Origin: an uncultured Prevotellaceae bacterium
Lineage (GTDB): Bacteria; Bacteroidota; Bacteroidia; Bacteroidales; Bacteroidaceae
Assembly: GCA_900314755.1 (NCBI GenBank)
Contig: OMWH01000031.1
Location: 1-42,734 of the forward strand
Length of the DNA: 42,734 nucleotides
Direction: 5' to 3'
This document shows, one piece after another, positions 7,289 through 15,516 of the stretch. The position numbers and the translations under genes were made by a program. Within the stretch, counting starts at the first letter, position 1; each line of letters opens with the position of its first letter. Under the pieces are notes generated by a model that ran no database searches, was not told where the DNA came from, and worked only from the letters and a program-made list of their open reading frames with translations.

Positions 7289-9448
7289 TTAATCCTCTTC
7301 CTTCATCTCAGCCTCATGCTCCTTGATGAGTTGCTGCTGGATATCGTTCGGAACAAGCTCGTAACTGCTGAAACTTGTTGAGAACGATGCACGACCACCA
7401 GTCAGTGAGCTGAGGGCGATAGAGTAGCTGGCAAGTTCCTTCAGAGGAATCTTAGCCGTCAGCTTCTGGTAACCAGCCTCGCTGTCCATACCCATGATGA
7501 TGGCACGACGACCCTGCAGGTCACTCATCACATCACCCATATAGTCGGCAGGAACGAGTACCTCCAGATCGTAGATAGGCTCCAGCACCTTTGGACCTGC
7601 CTCCTTGAAGGCTGCGGAGAAGGCGTTACGTGCGGCAAGCATGAACGAGAGCTCGTTAGAGTCTACCGGGTGCATCTTACCATCATAGACGATAACACGT
7701 ACGTCACGGGCATAAGAACCGGTCAACGGTCCCTGCTCCATACGCTCCATCACACCCTTGAGGATAGCAGGCATAAAGCGCATATCGATGGCACCACCTA
7801 CTACAGAGTTGATGAATACGAGCTTACCGCCCCACTCCAGGTCTTTCTCCTCCTTCGACTTGATGTTCATCTTGAACTCCTGACCATTGATGGTGAAAGA
7901 GGTTGGATCAGGCATGCCGTCGGTATAAGGCTCCACAATCAGGTGTACCTCACCGAACTGTCCTGCACCACCCGACTGCTTCTTATGACGATAGTCGGCA
8001 CGAGCCATCTTCGTGATAGTCTCACGATAAGGGATCTTCGGCTCCTGATACTCTATCTGAATCTTCTCGTTATTCTCCATACGCCACTTCAAAGTGCGGA
8101 GGTGGAACTCACCCTGACCATGAACGATGATCTGGCGTAACTCCTTAGACTGCTCGACCACCCATGTGGGGTCTTCCTGACGCATACGCTGCAGTGCCGC
8201 CATCATCTTCTCGGTCTCAGCCTCGTTGACAGCCTTGATAGCACGAGAGAACTTAGAGTTAGGATATTTGATGAAGTCGAACTTATTCTCTACATCCTTC
8301 GCATTGAGGGTATTACCCGTCTTCACATCCTTCAGCTTCACCGTACAGCCGATATCACCTGCCACGAGCTGTTCAACCTGAATACGGTTGGCACCTGCAC
8401 AGGCATACAGCGTACCGATACGCTCCTTAGAACCACGGTCGGCGTTCGTCAGGTCATCACCGCTCTTCACTACACCGCTCATCACCTTGAAATACTGCAC
8501 CTCACCGATATGGGGCTCCACACCAGTCTTAAAGAAATACAGAGAGGCAGGTGCACTGGCGTCAGCAGGAACTTCCTTGCCGGCAGCATTCTTGATGACA
8601 GGCATCTCGCTGACGAAAGGTACTACGTTTCCTAAGAACTCCATCAGACGGCGGACACCCATGTCACGTCCTGCGCAAACACAGAAGACAGGATAGATGC
8701 TACGGGTCACCAGACCTTTGCGGATTCCCTCACGCATCTCGTCCTCGGTGAGGTCCTCGCTCTCGAAGAATTTCTCCATCAGGGTATCGTCACCGGCAGC
8801 GGCAGCCTCTACCAAAGCGGCTTTCCACTCCTTAGCCTTTGCCATCTCCTCAGCGGGGATATCCTCGATGATAGGAGCACCACCCTCGGGCTTCCAAGAG
8901 TATTTCTTCATCAGCAGTACGTCAATCACACTGTTGAAGCCGGCACCTGTCTGGATAGGATACTGCACGGGAACACAGTTATTACCATAGACCTCCTTCA
9001 ACTGAGCGAGGATCTGGTCATAGTCACAGTTATCACGGTCGAGCTGGTTAACCAGGAAGATCACAGGCTTCTTCAGTTTCTCGGTATTGCGGAAGGCATT
9101 CATCGTTCCTACCTCAGGACCATACTGTCCGTTGATGAGGATGACAGCCTGGTCGGTCACGTTCAATGCCGTGATAGCACCACCGACGAAGTCATCGGAA
9201 CCCGGACAGTCGATGATGTTCAACTTCTTGTTATTCCACTCTACATGAAAAACAGTAGAGAACACCGAGTAGCCATATTCCTGCTCAACAGGGAAATAAT
9301 CGCTCATGGTGTTCTTACCCTCTACGGTACCGCGGCGCTTGATGATGCCAGCTTCGTAGACCATTGATTCGGCAAGAGTAGTCTTGCCGCTACCCGCACT
9401 GCCAAGCAGTGCAATGTTTTTGATTTCGTTGGTTTGATAAACTTTCAT
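7289..9448 (-). CDS. Elongation factor G paralogue (EF-G2 type) with altered GTPase site
   Basis: 719-residue translational GTPase paralogue with all EF-G domains (G domain, domain II near 300-400, domain IV with YRHKKQSGGAGQFGEV, and C-terminal domain V). The G1 loop is GSAGSGKT (16-23). The G3 motif reads DCPGSDDF (80-87) where canonical EF-G has DTPGHVDF, so the catalytic His is Ser84. Switch I has EYGYSV in place of ERGITI, and G4 is NQLD (134-137) rather than NKMD. These changes suggest weak or no GTP hydrolysis. From memory, a Bacteroides thetaiotaomicron EF-G paralogue (EF-G2) is reported to support translation in starvation without GTP hydrolysis; this gene resembles that type. It is not near rpsL/rpsG/tuf, so it is not the housekeeping fusA. 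A weak -7 match (TAACTTTA, minus 9495-9488) lies 40 nt upstream. Monocistronic. Confidence 0.9.
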   Translation of the reverse strand: MKVYQTNEIKNIALLGSAGSGKTTLAESMVYEAGIIKRRGTVEGKNTMSDYFPVEQEYGYSVFSTVFHVEWNNKKLNIIDCPGSDDFVGGAITALNVTDQAVILINGQYGPEVGTMNAFRNTEKLKKPVIFLVNQLDRDNCDYDQILAQLKEVYGNNCVPVQYPIQTGAGFNSVIDVLLMKKYSWKPEGGAPIIEDIPAEEMAKAKEWKAALVEAAAAGDDTLMEKFFESEDLTEDEMREGIRKGLVTRSIYPVFCVCAGRDMGVRRLMEFLGNVVPFVSEMPVIKNAAGKEVPADASAPASLYFFKTGVEPHIGEVQYFKVMSGVVKSGDDLTNADRGSKERIGTLYACAGANRIQVEQLVAGDIGCTVKLKDVKTGNTLNAKDVENKFDFIKYPNSKFSRAIKAVNEAETEKMMAALQRMRQEDPTWVVEQSKELRQIIVHGQGEFHLRTLKWRMENNEKIQIEYQEPKIPYRETITKMARADYRHKKQSGGAGQFGEVHLIVEPYTDGMPDPTSFTINGQEFKMNIKSKEEKDLEWGGKLVFINSVVGGAIDMRFMPAILKGVMERMEQGPLTGSYARDVRVIVYDGKMHPVDSNELSFMLAARNAFSAAFKEAGPKVLEPIYDLEVLVPADYMGDVMSDLQGRRAIIMGMDSEAGYQKLTAKIPLKELASYSIALSSLTGGRASFSTSFSSYELVPNDIQQQLIKEHEAEMKEED

Positions 9449-9525
9449 ATCGGTTATGTTTTAGGTATGTTTTTTGTTAAGCGACGCTAAAGTTAGACAT
9501 TTTCATGCGAAAAACCTCAAAACAC

Positions 9526-9556
9526 TTTCAAATATTAAACTTTATTAGTACTTTTG
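9526..9556 (+). promoter_or_regulatory. hemW promoter
   Basis: TTTC (9526-9529), 19 nt, TACTTTTG (9549-9556), 18 nt before the hemW start. Confidence 0.6.
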
Positions 9557-9574
9557 TTCCAAAATAGCAACAAG

Positions 9575-10678
9575 ATGGCTGGCATATATATACATATTCC
9601 CTTCTGCAAGAGCCGCTGTATCTACTGCGCCTTCTACTCTACCACCGACCTGCGGTGGCGGCAGCGATACGTGGATGCGGTATGCCGTGAGTGGCAATTA
9701 CGAAGCCACGAAATGTCCACGCCCGCCACGACCGTCTATTTCGGCGGCGGCACTCCCAGTCAGCTCACCCCTCAGCAACTGCAGCAGTTGCTCACTGCCC
9801 TGCCCCCGTCAGCCCCCGAGGTTACCATCGAGGCAAACCCCGATGACATCACCCCTGCGTATGCTGCGATATTATCGCAGCTCAGCATCAACCGTGTCTC
9901 CATGGGTGCCCAGACCTTCGACGACCAACGGCTGCATTTCCTCCACCGCCGCCACACCTCTGGTCAGGTGAAGGAAGCCGTCCACCATCTCCGCAATGCC
10001 GGCATCCGTAATATCAGCATCGACCTGATGTATGGTTTCCCGGGCGAAACACTCTCCGATTGGGAGCGCGACATTGATGTCGCTCTCACCCTCGACGTAG
10101 AGCATATCTCCGCCTATTGCCTTACGGTAGAAAAGGGCACACCCCTTTTCTATCAAATGAGAAATGAGAAATTAGAAATGAGAAATGGCTCGGAGGAACT
10201 GGAGCGGGCGATGTACGAACGGCTCATTGACAAGTTGGAGGCGGCAGGGTATGAGCATTACGAGATATCAAACTTCGCCAAACCGGGATTCCGTTCCCGC
10301 CATAACAGCAGCTACTGGCATGACATCCCCTACATCGGACTGGGTGCCGCCGCCCATTCTTACGATGGCAAGTGCCGCAGTTGGAATGTCAGCGACATCC
10401 GACAGTATATGGAGGCAATAGAACGAGGGGAACGTCTTTTCGAGTCGGAAACACTTGACGACGACACACACTATAACGACCGTATCACCGTCGCTCTGCG
10501 AACCCGTGAGGGTCTCGACCTTACCACGCTCTCACCGAAGCACCGCCGCTACTGTCTGAAGGAGGCGCAGCGGTTTATTGATGACGGAGAACTCCGCATC
10601 GACGGCAACCACCTGTCGCTGACCCGCAAGGGACTGTTCATCAGCGACTATATCATGAGTTCATTAATATATATATAA
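9575..10678 (+). CDS. hemW: HemW-like radical SAM protein
   Basis: 367 residues. HemW is a radical-SAM heme chaperone related to oxygen-independent coproporphyrinogen oxidase HemN, but without that activity in studied cases. The 4Fe-4S motif is C11-x3-C15-x2-C18 followed by AF, as in HemW (HemN has an additional Cys). YFGGGTPS, a SAM-binding GGTP-type motif, and IEANPDD follow, as does the HemW signature GAQTFDD. Start chosen at 9575 (MAGIYIHIPFC); an earlier in-frame Met at 9554 overlaps the -7 box. Residues about 195-206 (MRNEKLEMRNG) are encoded by a heptamer repeat inserted in frame. The next gene starts 6 nt after the stop, so the two are probably cotranscribed. Confidence 0.92.
   Translation: MAGIYIHIPFCKSRCIYCAFYSTTDLRWRQRYVDAVCREWQLRSHEMSTPATTVYFGGGTPSQLTPQQLQQLLTALPPSAPEVTIEANPDDITPAYAAILSQLSINRVSMGAQTFDDQRLHFLHRRHTSGQVKEAVHHLRNAGIRNISIDLMYGFPGETLSDWERDIDVALTLDVEHISAYCLTVEKGTPLFYQMRNEKLEMRNGSEELERAMYERLIDKLEAAGYEHYEISNFAKPGFRSRHNSSYWHDIPYIGLGAAAHSYDGKCRSWNVSDIRQYMEAIERGERLFESETLDDDTHYNDRITVALRTREGLDLTTLSPKHRRYCLKEAQRFIDDGELRIDGNHLSLTRKGLFISDYIMSSLIYI
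10156..10183 (+). repeat. Four AATGAGA heptamers inside hemW
   Basis: Units at 10156, 10163, 10170 (AATTAGA) and 10177, period 7. The frame remains open across the insert. Confidence 0.92.
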
Positions 10679-10684
10679 TAAGGT

Positions 10685-12796
10685 ATGAGAAAATTCATCG
10701 TTATCATGGCAACAATCACCGCCGCAACAACTGTATCGGCACAGCGTATCCAGTATCCGAAAGCGCAGAAAGACGGTACCGTAGACCACTATTTCGGTAC
10801 GGAGGTCGCTGACCCCTACCGCTGGCTGGAGAATGACACCAGTCAGCAGACAGCTGCCTGGGTAGAGGCAGAGAACAGAGTCACCAAAGCCTATCTCTCA
10901 AAAATTCCTTTCCGGCAGAAACTGCTCAAGCGACTCACCGAGCTGTCGAACTACGAGAAGATTACGGCTCCCCGCAAACATCATGGGAAATGGTACTTTT
11001 ATAAGAATAATGGGTTGCAGAACCAATACGTGATGTATGTCATGGACGAGTTGGGAGGGGAGCCCCGGGTGTTCCTCGACCCCAACAAACTCAGTTCCGA
11101 TGGTACGGTAGCCCTCAAGGGAGTCTATTTCTCCCACAACGGGAAATATGCCGCCTATACCATCTCCCGCTCGGGTTCCGACTGGCAGGAGTTTTTCGTC
11201 ATCGACCTCGCCACGGGACAACTGACCAGCGACCATCTTGAATGGGCAAAGTTCTCGGGAGCTGCTTGGCAGGGCGACGGTTTTTATTACTCAGCATACG
11301 ACGCACCTACAAAGGGCAAGGAGTTATCGAATGTCAACGAGGGGCATAAGATTTACTATCATAAGATAGGGACACCGCAGTCGGAGGATGTGCTGTTCTA
11401 TCAGAATGCTGCCTATCCCAAGCGTTTCTATACCTGTTCCACCAACGACGAGGAAACGATGATGTTCCTTTACGAGGACGGTGCCGGTGCCGGCAATATG
11501 CTGTATGTCCGTGACCTCCGCAAACCCGACAGTCAGTTTATCCAGATGACGGCAGACATGGAGTACCGCTATACTCCTTTCCATACAGATGGTGACAAGA
11601 TTTACCTGCTCACCAACTTGGACGCTCCGAAGAACCGCATCATGACGGCAGACATCCATAAGCCGGGTGTCGGTGACTGGCAGGAGCTGATTGGCGAACA
11701 GCAGAACGTGCTGAATGATGTGGAGGTCATCAGCCGACAGATGATTCTCACCTATAGTCAGGATGCCTCCGACCATGCGTACCTCTACGGTCTTGACGGC
11801 AAGCAGATCCGTGAGATAGCTCTTCCCTCCGTGGGCAGTGTGGGATTCACAGGTGACGAGAAGGAACCGGAATGCTTCTATACCTTCACGTCGTTCACCG
11901 TCCCCGGCACCGTCTACCGCTATGACATGACGACGGGCAAGAGCACACTCTACGCCCAGCCGAAGGTGAAGTTCAACACCAATGACTACGTGACGGAACA
12001 GGTGTTCTTCCAAAGCAAGGACAGCACCCGCATCCCCATGTTCCTGACGTATAAGAGAGGGCAGAGGTCAGAGGTTAGAGGTAAGAGACCGGTTTATCTG
12101 TATGGATATGGTGGCTTCGACATCTCACTGGTTCCCTCCTTCTCTGCTAACCGCATGCCTTTCCTGGAGCAGGGCGGCATCTATGCACAGGTCACCCTCC
12201 GCGGTGGCGGCGAGTATGGTGAGGAGTGGCATCAGGCTGGTACGAAGATGAACAAGCAGAACGTCTTCGACGACTTCATCGGTGCCGCCGAGTGGCTCAT
12301 CCGTGAGGGCTATACCGACAAAGAGCACATTGCCATCGTGGGTGGGTCGAATGGCGGACTGCTCGTCGGTGCCTGCATGACACAGCGCCCTGACCTCTTC
12401 CGCGTTGCCATCCCACAGGTGGGTGTGATGGACATGCTGCGCTATCATAAGTTCACCATTGGATGGAACTGGGCTCCTGACTATGGTACCAGTGAGGACT
12501 CCAAGGAGATGTTCGAATACCTCAAGGGCTACTCCCCACTCCATAACCTGAAGAAGGGAACCTCCTACCCTGCCACCCTCGTTACCACTGCCGACCATGA
12601 CGACCGTGTGGTGCCTGCCCACTCGTTCAAGTTCGCTGCCACCCTGCAGGAGTGTAATGCCGGTCCTAACCCCACCCTCATCCGCATCGACACCAAGGCG
12701 GGTCACGGCGGTGGCAAGCCCCTGGCGAAAATCCTGGAGGAGCAGGCAGACATCTACTCCTTCATCCTCTACAACATGGGGATGCGTTTCAAATAA
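10685..12796 (+). CDS. Secreted prolyl oligopeptidase (S9A family)
   Basis: 703 residues. It cleaves short peptides after proline and probably acts in the periplasm. The N-terminus is a Sec signal peptide (MRKFIVIMATITAATTVSAQ). The substrate-capping beta-propeller (YPKAQKDGTVDHYFG, DPYRWLEND, about residues 25-420) is followed by the alpha/beta hydrolase domain. The nucleophile is Ser555 in GGSNGG, the acid lies in ADHDDRVVP and the His in GHGGGKP, so the triad is complete. It starts 6 nt after hemW, suggesting cotranscription without an obvious functional link. Residues about 460-469 (GQRSEVRGKR) derive from a heptamer repeat at 12063-12090. Confidence 0.94.
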   Translation: MRKFIVIMATITAATTVSAQRIQYPKAQKDGTVDHYFGTEVADPYRWLENDTSQQTAAWVEAENRVTKAYLSKIPFRQKLLKRLTELSNYEKITAPRKHHGKWYFYKNNGLQNQYVMYVMDELGGEPRVFLDPNKLSSDGTVALKGVYFSHNGKYAAYTISRSGSDWQEFFVIDLATGQLTSDHLEWAKFSGAAWQGDGFYYSAYDAPTKGKELSNVNEGHKIYYHKIGTPQSEDVLFYQNAAYPKRFYTCSTNDEETMMFLYEDGAGAGNMLYVRDLRKPDSQFIQMTADMEYRYTPFHTDGDKIYLLTNLDAPKNRIMTADIHKPGVGDWQELIGEQQNVLNDVEVISRQMILTYSQDASDHAYLYGLDGKQIREIALPSVGSVGFTGDEKEPECFYTFTSFTVPGTVYRYDMTTGKSTLYAQPKVKFNTNDYVTEQVFFQSKDSTRIPMFLTYKRGQRSEVRGKRPVYLYGYGGFDISLVPSFSANRMPFLEQGGIYAQVTLRGGGEYGEEWHQAGTKMNKQNVFDDFIGAAEWLIREGYTDKEHIAIVGGSNGGLLVGACMTQRPDLFRVAIPQVGVMDMLRYHKFTIGWNWAPDYGTSEDSKEMFEYLKGYSPLHNLKKGTSYPATLVTTADHDDRVVPAHSFKFAATLQECNAGPNPTLIRIDTKAGHGGGKPLAKILEEQADIYSFILYNMGMRFK
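12063..12090 (+). repeat. Four AGAGGTY heptamers inside the prolyl oligopeptidase gene
   Basis: AGAGGTC, AGAGGTT, AGAGGTA, AGAGACC at 12063, 12070, 12077 and 12084, period 7, in an open frame. Confidence 0.9.
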
Positions 12797-12826
12797 CTTT
12801 CACCACCGATCGTTTTTCAGGAAATG

Positions 12827-13220
12827 ACACGTTCTTTTCGTAAAACTTCTTGACAAAACGTCGCTGGAGATTTGCGTGAAATCCACCAAGTCCTAAGTTG
12901 ATCTCAAATATGCGAAAATGAGGCGGTTATCATAATGCACTGTGCATCAGCCGGTTAACTTTCTCAAGATATAAATTACCCCTTGAAAAGTCCTCAAAAA
13001 CGACTGGAAAACGCTATTTTTAGTGCTATTTCCCACTGATTTAGGCGGCACCTTCGAGGCAGGAAGGTGCCACCTTCGGGGGTGAAAGGTGCCGCCTTCC
13101 TCCTCCGAAGGTACGTCCTAACTCCGAAACACCCCGTTTTACCCCTCGGAGGTGCCGCCTGAAATCCTAGAATGCACAAAAAACCATACACGTTTTTCGA
13201 CAAGTTTTCTTGACAAAAAC
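12827..13220. repeat. GC-rich inverted repeats between two direct repeats, no gene
   Basis: The 616-bp gap 12797-13413 holds no convincing gene. A roughly 33-bp imperfect direct repeat (12827-12860 and 13188-13220, sharing TTCTTGACAAAA exactly) brackets it. Inside, GGCGGCACCTTCGAGG (13044-13059) pairs with CCTCGGAGGTGCCGCC (13144-13159), a perfect 7-bp hairpin GAAGGTG/CACCTTC (1-nt centre) lies at 13063-13077, and AAGGTGCCGCCTT at 13086-13098. Modules based on GGTGCC recur four times. It may be a REP-like or small non-autonomous element. Confidence 0.6.
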
Positions 13221-13341
13221 TACAAAGCAATACGACTGGCAGATTCTCCATTCCGCCAGTGATAACGTTTTAATTATTTATGACCAGAAAGATACAACTT
13301 TTGTCTGAATTCGCTTCAGTTTCTTGCAAATTATTACATCG

Positions 13342-13386
13342 AAAAAAGAAGAGGATGCGCCACCGGCAACGGGGCTCATCCTCTTC
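13342..13386 (-). terminator. Terminator of the mutAB operon
   Basis: On the minus strand GAAGAGGATG (13386-13377) pairs with CATCCTCTTC (13357-13348), followed by TTTTTTC. It lies 28 bp after the mutB stop. Confidence 0.85.
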
Positions 13387-13413
13387 GAGGGTTTTTAAAA
13401 TTACTCTTAAAGA

Positions 13414-15502
13414 TTACTCCTCGTCGAGCAGAATCTTCATCATCTCAACGGCTGCCTTTGCCACCGAGGTACCAGGACCGAAGATGGCGGCAACACCAGC
13501 CTTGTAGAGGAAGTCGTAGTCCTGAGCGGGGATGACACCACCGGCAATGACCATGATATCCTCACGACCGAGCTTCTTCAGCTCCTCGATGAGCTGAGGG
13601 ATAAGCGTCTTGTGACCGGCAGCCAACGAAGAGGCACCGACTACATGCACGTCATTCTCGACAGCCTCACGGGCAGCCTCGGCAGGAGTCTGGAACAACG
13701 GTCCCATATCCACGTCAAAGCCACAGTCGGCATAACCGGTGGCAACGACCTTAGCACCACGGTCGTGACCGTCCTGACCCATCTTGGCAATGAAGATACG
13801 GGGACGGCGACCTTCCTTCTTCGCGAACTCGTCGGTCAGCTTGCAAGCCAACTCGAAGTCGCTGTCGTTCTTTGATTCTGAACTATACACGCCTGAAATT
13901 GTTCTGATTACTAAGGTCGAGGAGGTTATTCTCACTCTTACGTCCCTCCTGGAAGTCACGGACACACTCCGTGATAGCCTTGAGGGCTGCCTGACAAGCC
14001 GCCTCGTCACGAGTAGCACGAACCTGGGCAAGGCTCTCTTCCTGCTGTTTGCGCACAGCGGTATTGTCGACTTCGAGGATGTCGATAGGATCCTCATGCT
14101 CCAGGCGATACTTGTTAGTACCTACGATGGTCTGTACACCAGAGTCGATACGAGCCTGGGTACGGGCAGCAGCCTCCTCGATACGCATCTTAGGCAGACC
14201 GGTCTCGATAGCCTTTGCCATACCACCCAGTTTCTCAATCTCCTGGATGTGCTCCCAAGCCTTATGAACGAGCTCGTTGGTCAGGGTCTCCACATAGTAA
14301 GAACCAGCCCATGGGTCGATCTGTTTGCAGACCTTCGTCTCGTTCTGGATATAGATCTGGGTATTACGGGCGATACGAGCCGAGAAGTCGGTAGGCAGTG
14401 CGATAGCCTCATCAAGGGCATTGGTGTGCAGCGACTGGGTGTGACCCAGTACGGCAGCCATTGCCTCGATACAGGTACGACCTACGTTATTGAAAGGATC
14501 CTGCTCAGTGAGCGACCAACCAGAAGTCTGGGAGTGGGTACGCAGTGCGAGAGACTTCGGGTTCTTGGCACCGAATGACTTCACAATCTTCGCCCACAAC
14601 AGACGACCGGCACGCATCTTGGCTATTTCCATGAAGTGGTTCATACCGATAGCCCAGAAGAAGGACAGACGAGGTGCGAAGGCATCCACGTCGATACCTG
14701 CATTAACACCCGTACGCAGATAGTCCATACCATCGGCAAGGGTATAGGCAAGTTCGATGTCAGCGGTAGCACCAGCCTCCTGCATGTGGTAACCAGAGAT
14801 AGAGATGCTGTTGAACTTAGGCATCTTCTGTGAGGTATACTCGAAGATATCAGCGATGATCTTCATCGAGAATGCGGGGGGATAGATATAGGTGTTACGC
14901 ACCATGAACTCCTTGAGGATATCGTTCTGGATGGTACCAGCCATCTCCTCGAGTTGTGCACCCTGCTCCAGACCAGCCACGATATAGAAGGCAAGGATAG
15001 GCAGCACGGCACCGTTCATCGTCATGGAGACAGACATCTTGTTCAAGGGGATACCCGAGAACAGCACCTTCATATTCTCCTCGTTACAGATACTTACACC
15101 AGCCTTACCCACATCACCAACGACACGTGCGTTGTCGGGGTCGTAGCCGCGGTGTGTAGGCAGGTCGAAGGCAACAGAAAGTCCCTTCTGACCAGAGGCG
15201 AGGTTACGGCGATAGAACGCATTCGACTCCTCAGCGGTAGAGAATCCGGCATACTGACGGATGGTCCACGGACGGAACGGATACATCATCGAGTACGGAC
15301 CACGGAGATAGGGAGGGATACCTGCCGTGAAGTCGAGGTGCTCCATACCCTCCAAGTCCTCCTTAGTATATACTGGACGAACCTCAATGTGCTCTGGCGT
15401 CTTCCAGTCAGCCACAATATTGTTGTCCTTGATCCACTTGGCACCATCTTGAGCATGAATGCCAGCATAAATATCGATATCTTTAAATTGTTTACGCATC
15501 AT
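13414..15502 (-). pseudogene. mutB: Methylmalonyl-CoA mutase large subunit, frameshifted with a linker deletion
   Basis: This B12-dependent enzyme interconverts succinyl-CoA and (R)-methylmalonyl-CoA. The first frame (15502-13883) gives the TIM-barrel domain ([44 protein letters not shown]) and runs off after NLLDL at 13913 into nine wrong residues and a stop. The second frame resumes at 13911 with [13 protein letters not shown] and gives the complete B12-binding domain with the DxHxxG motif (GQDGHDRG) to the stop at 13414. Homologues have about 27 residues between these points (recalled pattern: LAV..A...RATLGEISDACE); here only one extra base remains, implying loss of about 80 nt. The junction reads CTT A GTA. 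Start at 15502 or 15499, preceded by AGGAGG, unusually strong for this genome; 14 nt after mutA. It may be a true pseudogene, a programmed +1 shift, or an assembly error. Confidence 0.85.
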
Positions 15503-15516
15503 TCAATCCTCCTATA

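Noticed and set aside
12994-13251. An 85-codon minus-strand ORF in the GC-rich repeat region
   Set aside because: It is made of the repeat itself, has no promoter or recognisable motif, and the protein is basic and low in complexity.
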